This document shows positions 24,529 to 32,328 of a DNA stretch of 64,000 nucleotides, piece after piece. The number at the start of each line of letters is the position of its first letter. Position 1 is the first letter of the stretch. Below the pieces are notes generated by a model. The model saw only the letters and a program-made list of their open reading frames with translations, was not told where the DNA came from and searched no databases. Where the stretch lies: NCBI GenBank assembly GCA_038229415.1, contig JBBROM010000015.1, positions 30,456 to 94,455 on the forward strand. Direction: 5' to 3'. Source of the stretch: JANXUR01 sp038229415 (GTDB taxonomy: Bacteria; Acidobacteriota; Terriglobia; Terriglobales; Acidobacteriaceae). The position numbers and the translations under genes were made by a program.

Positions 24529-26016
24529 GTGCATCCAATCTTTGTGGCTACTACATTGAACATCCCAAACTCGCGCTTTTTCTTCGACCGGTACGGCTTT
24601 ACCGAGTCTGACCTCGAAAAGTACCTCTCCGCCGCCCTTGCTGCAGGTGGCGACTACGCCGACCTCTATTTTGAATACCTCTCTTCCACCTCGCTGAGCG
24701 TGGATGAGTCGCTGGTCAAATCGGCATCACAAGGCATTTCCGCCGGATGCGGCGTGCGTGTCATTTCCGGCGAACGCACCGGCTACGCCTACACCGACGA
24801 TCTTTCGCCTAAGCGTATCTTGCACGCTGCCCGTACCGCAGCACTCATCGCCAGCGCGCCTGCCAAGCAGACTTCGGCGGCGTTCCAAACGAAGCCTGCG
24901 CGCAGCCTCTATCCGGTGACGCTGCCGTCGGTGAACGCCGACATTCTCGCCAAGGTTGACCTGCTGATGCGCGCCGACAAAGCCGCACGCGCCTACGATC
25001 CCCGCATTGTCGAAGTCCGCGTCAGTTTTTCGGACGAACAGCGCAACATCCTCGTGGTCGGCTCCGATGGCTCCCTCGCCGAAGATTCGCAACCGCTGGC
25101 CCGGCTCAATGTAAACTGCATCGCCAAAACGGCGGACGGCAACTCCGCGCGCGGTTCCGCAGGCGGCGGCGGACGTGTGGCGCTCGACTACTTCAGCAGC
25201 GACGCCAGCCCCGAGCACTTTGCCAATGACGCAGCGCGGCAGGCACTGCTGCAACTCGACGCCCGTGAAGCTCCTGCCGGCGACATGGAAGTAGTGCTGG
25301 GCCCGGGATGGCCGGGCGTGCTACTGCATGAAGCCGTCGGCCATGGACTGGAAGCCGACTTTAATCGCAAACAGACCTCCGCCTTTGCCGGACTGATGGG
25401 CAAACGCGTGGCCAGCGAGAAATGCACCATCGTGGATAACGGCACGATGCCCTGGCGTCGTGGCTCACTGAATGTCGACGACGAAGGCAACACGCCGCAA
25501 AACACGGTGCTCATTGAAAACGGCATTCTCAAGAACTATCTAAGTGACAAGCTATCCGCCAAGCTCATGGGCATTGCCAACACCGGCAACGGACGCCGCG
25601 AGAGTTATGAACATATCCCCATGCCGCGCATGACGAATACTTACATGCTAGCCGGGCAAGACGACCCGCAGGATATTATCCGCTCCGTAAAGAATGGCCT
25701 GTACGCCGTGAACTTCGGCGGCGGACAAGTAGATATTACCAACGGTAAGTTCGTGTTCTCAGCGTCGGAAGCTTACTTGATTGAAGACGGCAAGATTACC
25801 GCTCCGGTCAAGGGCGCAACGCTGATCGGCAACGGCCCGGATGTACTTACTCGCGTGAGCATGGTAGGTCACGACCTGAAGCTCGACGAAGGCATTGGCA
25901 CCTGTGGCAAAGATGGACAAGCTGTGCCAGTAGGTGTGGGCATTCCGACGGTCAAGATAGATCGCCTGACGGTGGGCGGCACTGCGAGGCGCGAAGCCCC
26001 GCCACTGATGCAGTAA
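24529..26016 (+). CDS. tldD: TldD metalloprotease subunit
   Basis: A 495-aa zinc peptidase subunit. The HExxxH metal site is in LLHEAVGHGLEADF (about 266-272), followed by the conserved GSLNVDDEG and ESYEHIPMPRMTN stretches. TldD pairs with TldE/PmbA to form a heterodimeric protease that trims unfolded peptides, processes microcin B17 and degrades CcdA in E. coli. The pmbA-like gene follows 58 bp later. The GTG start at 24529 is tentative; alternatives lie at GTG 24544 and TTG 24556. It is divergent from the frameshifted gene. Confidence 0.94.
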   Translation: MHPIFVATTLNIPNSRFFFDRYGFTESDLEKYLSAALAAGGDYADLYFEYLSSTSLSVDESLVKSASQGISAGCGVRVISGERTGYAYTDDLSPKRILHAARTAALIASAPAKQTSAAFQTKPARSLYPVTLPSVNADILAKVDLLMRADKAARAYDPRIVEVRVSFSDEQRNILVVGSDGSLAEDSQPLARLNVNCIAKTADGNSARGSAGGGGRVALDYFSSDASPEHFANDAARQALLQLDAREAPAGDMEVVLGPGWPGVLLHEAVGHGLEADFNRKQTSAFAGLMGKRVASEKCTIVDNGTMPWRRGSLNVDDEGNTPQNTVLIENGILKNYLSDKLSAKLMGIANTGNGRRESYEHIPMPRMTNTYMLAGQDDPQDIIRSVKNGLYAVNFGGGQVDITNGKFVFSASEAYLIEDGKITAPVKGATLIGNGPDVLTRVSMVGHDLKLDEGIGTCGKDGQAVPVGVGIPTVKIDRLTVGGTARREAPPLMQ

Positions 26017-26074
26017 GTAACTTTTAACCCGGCTTGTTTGTGCCGCCTTGTAAAAATGTTCGAGCTATCTACTT

Positions 26075-27451
26075 ATGCCAACTGCTATCGAAGCTTCAGT
26101 CTCTACCGACCTGAAACAACTCGCTGCCGACGTCGTCAAGATGGCCATACAAGGCGGCGCGACTGCCGCTGAGTGTGTCGCCAAGGAAGGTGACGAGTTC
26201 TCCACCGTCGTTCGCATGGGCGAAGTGGAGACGCTGAAGGAGGCTGGCTCACGCGCCCTCGGCGTGCGCATTTTTTTCGGCCAACGCGCTGCCTCTACCC
26301 ATACCAGCGATTTTTCGCGCGAGGGGATTGCGACGCTCGTAGATTCCGCGTTAGCCCTCGCGAAGATCACGTCGGAAGATCCTTTCAGCGGATTGCCCGA
26401 CCCCTCGCTCCTCGGCTCCGTTCCCTGTGATCTCGACCTCTACAGCGATGACGTTTACTCTCTGCCCGGTGCGGATCGCATTGACTACGCCCGCCGCGCC
26501 GAAAAGGCGGCGATGGAGTTCGACGCGCGCATCAAGAACTCCGACGGTGGCTCCTTCGACGCAGGCACGGGACGCAAGGTTCTTGCTAACTCGCTCGGCT
26601 TTGTCGGCGAATATCGCCGCTCGTCCTGCTCGGTCGCAGCTGTGCCCATCGCCATGACCGAAGACGGCGCTATGCAGCGTGACTATTGGTACGCCGTCTC
26701 GCGCAGCTTCGCTGGCCTCGAATCGCCAGAGCATGTGGGCCGCATCGCCGCGCAGCGCACCGTGCGCCGCCTGGGTGCGCGCCGCGTGCCCACCGCAAGA
26801 GTCCCCGTCGTGTTCGACCCCATGGTTTCCAGCTCGATTCTCGGCCACATCTACGAAGGCGTGAACGGTGACTCCGTCTATCGCGGTGCATCGTTCCTCG
26901 CTGGCAAGCTCGGCGAAAAGATCGCAGCTGAAAACGTCACCGTAATTGACGATGGCACCATCGTCGGCGGTTTCGGCTCCAGCCCGTTCGATGGCGAAGG
27001 AATTCCCTCGCGACGCAAAGCAGTAATCGAACGCGGCGTGCTCACGTCCTACCTGCTGAACACCTACACCGCGAAAAAGCTGAACCTTGCCAGCACGGGC
27101 AACGCTTCGCGCGGCTTGGCTGGAACGCCCGGCATCGGCGTCGGCAATTTTTTTCTGCAGCCCGGTGTCAAAACTCCTCAGCAGATCATCGCCGAAATTC
27201 CCGACGGCTTGTACGTCACCGAGTTTCTCGGCCAGGGAGTGAACCTCGTTACGGGCGACTACTCGCGCGGCGTGAGCGGCCTATGGATTCGTAACGGCGA
27301 ACTGACCTTCCCTGTGGAAGAAATCACCGTGGCGGGAAACCTGAAAAACATGTTCTTTAACATTTCCGAGATCGCCAACGACCTCGAGTTCCGCGGCAGC
27401 GTTGCCGCGCCCACGCTACGCATTGACGGGCTGACCGTAGCAGGCGAGTAA
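26075..27451 (+). CDS. pmbA: TldE/PmbA inactive partner subunit
   Basis: A 458-aa paralogue of TldD. It has the same fold landmarks (TVRRLGARRVPTARVPVVFD, SSILGHIYEGVNGD, GTPGIGVGNFFLQPG) but no HExxxH, as expected for the TldE subunit that shapes the active-site channel. It lies directly after tldD, so both subunits are made from one transcript. Length is normal. Confidence 0.94.
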   Translation: MPTAIEASVSTDLKQLAADVVKMAIQGGATAAECVAKEGDEFSTVVRMGEVETLKEAGSRALGVRIFFGQRAASTHTSDFSREGIATLVDSALALAKITSEDPFSGLPDPSLLGSVPCDLDLYSDDVYSLPGADRIDYARRAEKAAMEFDARIKNSDGGSFDAGTGRKVLANSLGFVGEYRRSSCSVAAVPIAMTEDGAMQRDYWYAVSRSFAGLESPEHVGRIAAQRTVRRLGARRVPTARVPVVFDPMVSSSILGHIYEGVNGDSVYRGASFLAGKLGEKIAAENVTVIDDGTIVGGFGSSPFDGEGIPSRRKAVIERGVLTSYLLNTYTAKKLNLASTGNASRGLAGTPGIGVGNFFLQPGVKTPQQIIAEIPDGLYVTEFLGQGVNLVTGDYSRGVSGLWIRNGELTFPVEEITVAGNLKNMFFNISEIANDLEFRGSVAAPTLRIDGLTVAGE

Positions 27452-27479
27452 CTGGTAGAGATACAGTAGAAGCGAACTT

Positions 27480-27977
27480 ATGGCAGGGTTACTCGACACC
27501 AACCCGGTGAAGGAAGAACGCAAGTCGCACCTCGGCCTAATGATTGCCGTTGCTGTGCTCTTGTTGCTGGTGACGGTGCTGTACTTTGTGCGCAGTTCAC
27601 CTCATCCTACTTTGGCACCCGATCCCTACGCCGCCAGCCTGAAAATTAGCGACATCAAAATGAGTACCGCCGATAACTTCGCAGGCACATCGGTCACTTA
27701 CATTGACGGTACGGTAACTAACACCGGCACGCTGACCATAACAGCGGCTACGGTGGAAGCGACCTTCCTCGATAGCCAGCAGCAGATGTGCCAGCGCGAC
27801 GTGCTGCCACTGCACGTGCTAAAGGCTACTGCCGATTACGACGACATCGTAGACTTGCAGAAGACGCCGCTGGTGCCCGGTGAATCAAAACCTTTCCGCC
27901 TCACCTTCGATCACATCTCCGCCGAGTGGGCGCAAAGCTATCCGCAAATTCGCGCCATGAGCGTGACCACAAAGTAG
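27480..27977 (+). CDS. membrane-anchored DUF2393/FxLYD-like protein
   Basis: A 165-aa protein with a short cytoplasmic head, one transmembrane helix (LGLMIAVAVLLLLVTVLYFV, about 19-38) and an extracytoplasmic beta-sandwich. The domain has the pattern VTYIDGTVTNTGTLTITAATVEATFLD, then PLVPGESKPFRLTFDHI, as in FxLYD/DUF2393 domains. It starts 28 bp after pmbA and may share its transcript. Function unknown. Confidence 0.82.
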   Translation: MAGLLDTNPVKEERKSHLGLMIAVAVLLLLVTVLYFVRSSPHPTLAPDPYAASLKISDIKMSTADNFAGTSVTYIDGTVTNTGTLTITAATVEATFLDSQQQMCQRDVLPLHVLKATADYDDIVDLQKTPLVPGESKPFRLTFDHISAEWAQSYPQIRAMSVTTK

Positions 27978-28052
27978 CGCCAACGCCCTCGCTTTTTCTC
28001 TGCGTTCCTCAGCGTTCTCTGCGGTTAAAGCTTCTTACCGTAGAATCAATCC

Positions 28053-29156
28053 ATGGCAAACGAGCCTCGCGACGAAAAGATCCGCCTCACCGCCTATGCC
28101 AAGGCGGCGGGTTGAGCGTCCAAGCTTAGTCCGGCGGCGCTGGACCAGGTGCTTGGGAAATTAGCCCGGCAACATGACCCGAATGTTTTAGTTGGCTTCG
28201 ACACGGCGGACGACGCTGGTGTCTACCGGCTTACGGACTCGCTCGCCCTGGTGCAGACGGTGGACTTCTTCACCCCTGTCGTGGACGATCCCTACACCTT
28301 CGGCCAAATCGCAGCCGTGAATTCCCTCAGCGATGTCTATGCCATGGGCGGCGAGCCCCGCACCGCGCTGGCCATGGTGTGCTTCCCCGAGAAGACCGAC
28401 CTCGCGATTCTCGAACGCATCCTCGCGGGTGGCCTTTCCAAAATGATCGAGGCTGGATGCAGCGTCATCGGCGGCCACAGCGTGCGCGACGACGAGGTAA
28501 AGTTCGGCTACGCCGTCACCGGAACGATTCACCCTGACCGCGTGCTCACCAACAGCGGCGCACAGCCCGGCGACCGCCTGCTCTTCACCAAGGCCATCGG
28601 CACCGGAGTCATCGCCACCGCTATCAAGCGCGGCGAAGCGAAGCAGGAATGGATAGACGCGGCCGTCGCCTCGATGACTACGCTGAATAAGACGGCGGCG
28701 GAAGTGATCCGGCGCGGCAATGTTGCGGCCGATGGTTCGTCGCAGCCCTACGCGATTCACGCCCTTACCGACGTCACCGGATTCGGCCTCATCGGCCACC
28801 TGCGCGAGATGGTGCTGGGCAGCAAAGTCGGCGCTCGGCTGTTTGCAAATCAAGTGCCGCTGCTACCCGGCGCGCTCGAATGCGTGCGAGCAGGGTTCGT
28901 CCCTGCAGGATTAAAAGCGAATCGCGACTTCGCTGAGTATGTCGTAGAGTATGAGGACGCGGGCGGATCGGCACCCGTGTCCGAAGAGGTAAAGACTCTG
29001 CTCTTCGATCCGCAGACGGGAGGCGGACTCCTGATTGCCGTGGGCAATGAAGACGCCGCAACACTGCAGCAATCGCTGCATGATGCGGGCATTCCTGCCG
29101 CATTGATAGGCGAAATCGCAGGCGGGGCAGATCGCAAGATCGTTGTGACGCCCTAG
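28053..29156 (+). CDS. selD: selenide, water dikinase SelD, with in-frame UGA (selenocysteine) at the active site
   Basis: SelD makes selenophosphate from selenide and ATP. The conventional frame starts only at 28149, after the active site. Read from ATG 28053, the upstream frame encodes EKIRLTAYAKAAG, then TGA (28113-28115), then ASKLSPAALDQVL, which aligns with E. coli RLTQYSHGAG-C17-GCKISP. The UGA sits exactly at catalytic Cys17, and Lys24 matches essential Lys20. The rest is canonical: VDFFTPVVDDP, VNSLSDVYAMGGEP, GHSVRDDEVKFGYAVTG, DVTGFGLIGHL and DPQTGGGLL. A SECIS-like hairpin follows the UGA. The full product would be 367 aa including Sec21. Cys19 of E. coli is Ser here. Confidence 0.9.
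28113..28158 (+). promoter_or_regulatory. SECIS-like hairpin after the selD UGA
   Basis: CCAAGC (28120-28125) pairs with GCTTGG (28151-28156), and inside it GTCC (28129-28132) pairs with GGAC (28142-28145), leaving a 9-nt apical loop (28133-28141). The apical loop begins 17 nt after the UGA, consistent with bacterial SECIS geometry, where the SelB-bound loop lies a short distance 3' of the codon. Pairings are seen directly; function is inferred. Confidence 0.65.
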
Positions 29157-29196
29157 CTTGTGTGGGGACGGGCACCCTCGCCTGTCCAGTCGGAGC
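29155..29196 (+). repeat. dispersed repeat, copy A (overlaps selD stop)
   Basis: A 42-bp stretch matches 36 of 42 positions of 50072-50113. It begins at the last two bases of the selD stop codon and runs into a small hairpin (CGGAGC-AAA-GCTCCG, 29191-29205). It may help end selD transcription. Confidence 0.7.
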
Positions 29197-29274
29197 AAAG
29201 CTCCGAAAGCACTTAGTTTGCTTGCCCCAAGATTTCGGGCTATGTAACTCAGTGCAGGCTACTTCACGCTCGAA

Positions 29275-29799
29275 CTAATTCCCATTCCCCCGCACAACCT
29301 TCTCATGCGAGAACACAGGCTTCGCCCCGATCAAGCGGTGTTTGGCATGTTCAAGATCGACCTCGGTGCGGCCCAGGGCGAACCCGCTCACGATCTTCGA
29401 CTTTCCCACATCCGGGCCAAAGAAATATCCGCACATGATCTTCCCGCCCTGTCCGATGGTCAGCGAGAACGTTCCATAGGCATGTGCACCGGGCTCCTGC
29501 GCGAGCCACTCGCCCGACACAAATCGCTCATCCCACTTCACCACTTTGCCGTGCCACTTGTATCCGTGTGAGTTGTTGGAGGTAGTCAGAAACACCTTGC
29601 CCCATCTGCGCTGGAAGGTGATGTCTTCGGTCACCCAGAACCAGCCTTCGTCTGTCAGTGGCTGCCATGCTGCTTTCCACGTCCCGAAAAAGCTGGAGGG
29701 GCGCCGCAGCGTCACCATGCGCTCATAGAGGAGCTGGATGCCCAGGCCTATCAGGCTGCCGAGCACCATGTAACCGATTTGTATCGCTATGCTGTCCAT
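29275..29799 (-). CDS. hypothetical protein with N-terminal membrane anchor
   Basis: A 174-aa protein with one hydrophobic segment near the N-terminus (IGYMVLGSLIGLGIQLLYE) and a beta-rich soluble domain with many Trp, Gly and Phe residues (GKVFLTTSNNSHGYKWHGKV, GTFSLTIGQGGKIMCGYFFG). The pattern suggests a single-pass sensor-like or SMODS-associated-type soluble domain, but I do not recognise the family. Nothing in the neighbourhood assigns a role. Confidence 0.68.
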   Translation of the reverse strand: MDSIAIQIGYMVLGSLIGLGIQLLYERMVTLRRPSSFFGTWKAAWQPLTDEGWFWVTEDITFQRRWGKVFLTTSNNSHGYKWHGKVVKWDERFVSGEWLAQEPGAHAYGTFSLTIGQGGKIMCGYFFGPDVGKSKIVSGFALGRTEVDLEHAKHRLIGAKPVFSHEKVVRGNGN

Positions 29800-29922
29800 G
29801 GGAATAAATTACGGAGCGCACTTGGAGTACTGGCGAATGCGTCCTTACGAATGATACCGATTCTCGCTCGGACTTCCGGCGATTGCAAGCCGCACCGCAC
29901 CTCGCGCATCGGTACCCCGCCG

Positions 29923-30173
29923 CTAGCCATGCAGCTTCCACGCAGGCACTAGCGAATCGTAATGCAACAGCACACTCAGTGCCACGTGGAAAACCAGGTA
30001 GACCGCCCAGATGATCGGGTACGCAACAGCATCTTTCGCGGGTTCCGCAACCAATACCATAACAGCAGAAAATCAAGCGGGATAGGCCCGACGACCAGCC
30101 AGACCGACACCCCCAAACTCCCGCAGTTCCAGCCCATCGCCGCTGATTCGGGGAAGCCCTGCTTGCGGGCCAT
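29923..30173 (-). pseudogene. decayed small membrane-protein gene
   Basis: From ATG 30173 the frame reads a membrane segment (VWLVVGPIPLDFLLLWYWL), then a one-base shift near 30031-30042 is needed to continue into a second helix (YPIIWAVYLVFHVALSVLL) and a stop at 29923-29925 after LVPAWKLHG. Without the shift the frame ends early or turns into a Cys-rich shadow. The first 19 codons are also similar at DNA level, with one gap, to the 3' end of the 241-aa gene at 31601-32326 (ARKQGFPESAAMG against ARNQGFADSAAIG). Confidence 0.5.
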
Positions 30174-30226
30174 GTCGACCGGCGGGAGGTATCGGTGATC
30201 GACGACTTCCCCTGGGCTGAAAGCCT

Positions 30227-31432
30227 TTAATACGAAAACGATTGTATATCTGTCACCGACAAGTCTGGCCCATCCACAAACCCAGTCCTTTGAGCTGGAT
30301 TGAGCGCCATGTGTACCGGAAAGACGTTCGACTCTCCGAAGAAGTTAAGTCCGTTCACTGACTCCACGAAATTACCCTTGGTGTCGTAGATCTGAATGCT
30401 GCTGCCAGACCCAGTGCTTGAGAATGGTTGCGCCACCAGGAATAACCTGTTTACTTCGTCATACTCAATATGCTGACCGCTAAATAGCGAGTCGCGTTTC
30501 GCGCCTGGCAGCACCTCGGTGATTCCGGTTTTCGTGGCCAAGTTGTAAAACTGTACTGACGCGTCGAACGACGTCGTGGTACACACAATGCCATCGGCGG
30601 AGTCTACCGCGATACCATTAATTACTCCGAGCCCACGGCCAGTGAACTTGGTAAATGCACCGGTGGTAAGGTTCACCAAACCTATCTTGGGCGGAACGAT
30701 AAAGGGTGACAGCGTCGCGTGCCCCAGCACTGCCTGGTTCTTAAGTCCATCGTACGCAAGAACCGGCGCATTCTCAAAGTTGAAATCGGCGTCAACTACT
30801 GGAAAAACCGGGCCAAATGTGTTTGCCGCAATATTTGACATAAAGACGATCGGCCGTTGGTTAGTACTCACATCAATGGCATATACCGCAGCATTTGGAC
30901 TTCCGTGACTACGTTTCACTTCGTTTACGATGTGATCCTGATCGAGGGGAGGCGTCCAAACACCGGTAATTTTATTCACACTTAGAGGATTGAGAGAAAA
31001 GAATGTCCGTTGCACCTGAAACGGTGTAATCACGTGCTCCCGCTCAATCAGTCCCACCGACTTACCCACAATTCCCAGCGTAACAAAGTCATCCTGAGTT
31101 TCGGTTTGAGCAACAACTTTGAGAATTTCGCCAGTTGCTGGATCGAAAGTTTCCACCGCCGCAATAATGGTGCCCTCGGATTGCTCAACCGCCTCACTCA
31201 AAATACCTTCTCCCCCAGTCGGGTCTATATCGAATCCAAAGATCAGCCCGCCGAACTTGCCGTGAACTATGACACTGCCCGGGCCAATGGAATGGGTTGA
31301 TGGAAGCGACTGCGCCCGCGCGCCAGGCGCGCTTACAGCGCTCCATCCCACCACGGCAGCGATCACGGCAAGAAAACAGAAAAACGACTGGAAAAATGAG
31401 GCGTGTCTAGTGTGGATGCTTGAGCGAAACAT
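30227..31432 (-). CDS. exported beta-propeller-like hypothetical protein
   Basis: A 401-aa protein; ATG 31432 was chosen because AGGAGA lies 5 nt upstream. A signal peptide (FFCFLAVIAAVVGWSAVSAP, cleaved near ARA) precedes a domain with repeated blade-like motifs (GIAVDSADGIVCTTTSFDAS, HIEYDEVNRLFLVAQPF, IYDTKGNFVESVNG), similar to SMP-30/NHL-like propellers. Base composition looks less GC-rich than its neighbours. Function unknown, periplasmic or secreted. Confidence 0.75.
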   Translation of the reverse strand: MFRSSIHTRHASFFQSFFCFLAVIAAVVGWSAVSAPGARAQSLPSTHSIGPGSVIVHGKFGGLIFGFDIDPTGGEGILSEAVEQSEGTIIAAVETFDPATGEILKVVAQTETQDDFVTLGIVGKSVGLIEREHVITPFQVQRTFFSLNPLSVNKITGVWTPPLDQDHIVNEVKRSHGSPNAAVYAIDVSTNQRPIVFMSNIAANTFGPVFPVVDADFNFENAPVLAYDGLKNQAVLGHATLSPFIVPPKIGLVNLTTGAFTKFTGRGLGVINGIAVDSADGIVCTTTSFDASVQFYNLATKTGITEVLPGAKRDSLFSGQHIEYDEVNRLFLVAQPFSSTGSGSSIQIYDTKGNFVESVNGLNFFGESNVFPVHMALNPAQRTGFVDGPDLSVTDIQSFSY

Positions 31433-31600
31433 TAGCTTCTCCTGGATAGTTCTCTTTATGATGAGATGTGGCGAATACACACGCCTCTCTTCAATGGAAG
31501 ACTATCGTGGACAAGGCACATCCGATGTCATGCTCTTGTCAAATAATCGTCATACGTCTGTATTTGAAGAAGTTGAATGTCTATGCTCTGTGTAAGGTCC

Positions 31601-32326
31601 TTATTGCAGTCGGCTGATAAAGGTATCGTGATGCGACACGATGTGCTCGCGCAACTCCAAACCAATCGCGGCTGAGTCTGCGAAGCCCTGATTGCGCGCC
31701 ATCTCGTCCTGCCGGGAATCAGTTTCAGCGGCGGCGTACTCCTGCCAGTTGGCGTAACGGAAGATTACCAGAAAGTCCCAACCGAATCCTTGCGAGTGCT
31801 CAAACTTGACGATGCCCGTGGAGCGTGCAGAAGCAATCTCGCGGTCAATCACCTTTTCCAGCGGGCGCAGGTGACCGTTGAGCGCAGTGTAGTCTTCCAC
31901 GAGATACAGCCCGCCGCTGATGGCGTCCTTTTGAGCATTTCCAGTAACGGCAAGCGCCTTCTGTACCTCGACCAGCGGAGGTCCGAAGGCGTAAGTATCG
32001 GTGTGCCAGATGTAATCGCTCATAATACGCTCGCGATACTTGGCAATCGGCTCGGGGAACTGCGGGTCGGCGGGCAACTCAGCTTTTTCGCCCTGCGGAT
32101 AGATCACCAGTAGATCCCAATCATCGCCCGACTCATGACGAAACGTAAGTGGCTTATGCACGCCCGGCGGCGGATTGAGATACGTGGCAATCAAGTCAGG
32201 CAACTTGCCCGGCGCGGCCTTAAACAGGTGAATGCGATAGAGTTCACGCTTAGGGGTAGTCGTCGGAGTCTGCGCGAAGGATGCCAATGAAGTAAATAGT
32301 ACGATGGCGAATAGTGTGTTTTTCAT
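31601..32326 (-). CDS. exported hypothetical protein with two dimeric-barrel-like repeats
   Basis: A 241-aa protein with a short signal peptide (MKNTLFAIVLFTSLASFA). Two halves look alike: YRIHLFKAAPGKLPDLIATY...WDLLVIYPQGE and LYLVEDYTALNGHLRPLEKV...WDFLVIFRYANWQEY, suggesting a duplicated ferredoxin-like (ABM/EthD-type) fold. Its start lies 2 bp after the stop of the CocE-type hydrolase gene, so both are probably one operon. The last 20 codons resemble the start of the decayed gene at 30173. Confidence 0.7.
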   Translation of the reverse strand: MKNTLFAIVLFTSLASFAQTPTTTPKRELYRIHLFKAAPGKLPDLIATYLNPPPGVHKPLTFRHESGDDWDLLVIYPQGEKAELPADPQFPEPIAKYRERIMSDYIWHTDTYAFGPPLVEVQKALAVTGNAQKDAISGGLYLVEDYTALNGHLRPLEKVIDREIASARSTGIVKFEHSQGFGWDFLVIFRYANWQEYAAAETDSRQDEMARNQGFADSAAIGLELREHIVSHHDTFISRLQ

Positions 32327-32328
32327 AC

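Noticed and set aside
28149..29156. SelD starting at 28149
   Set aside because: It lacks the active-site region, and the upstream frame with one UGA continues the SelD homology from ATG 28053.
29723..30076. Cys-rich 117-aa minus-strand frame
   Set aside because: Reads through the decayed membrane gene in the wrong frame; Cys residues come from Leu/Val codons out of phase.
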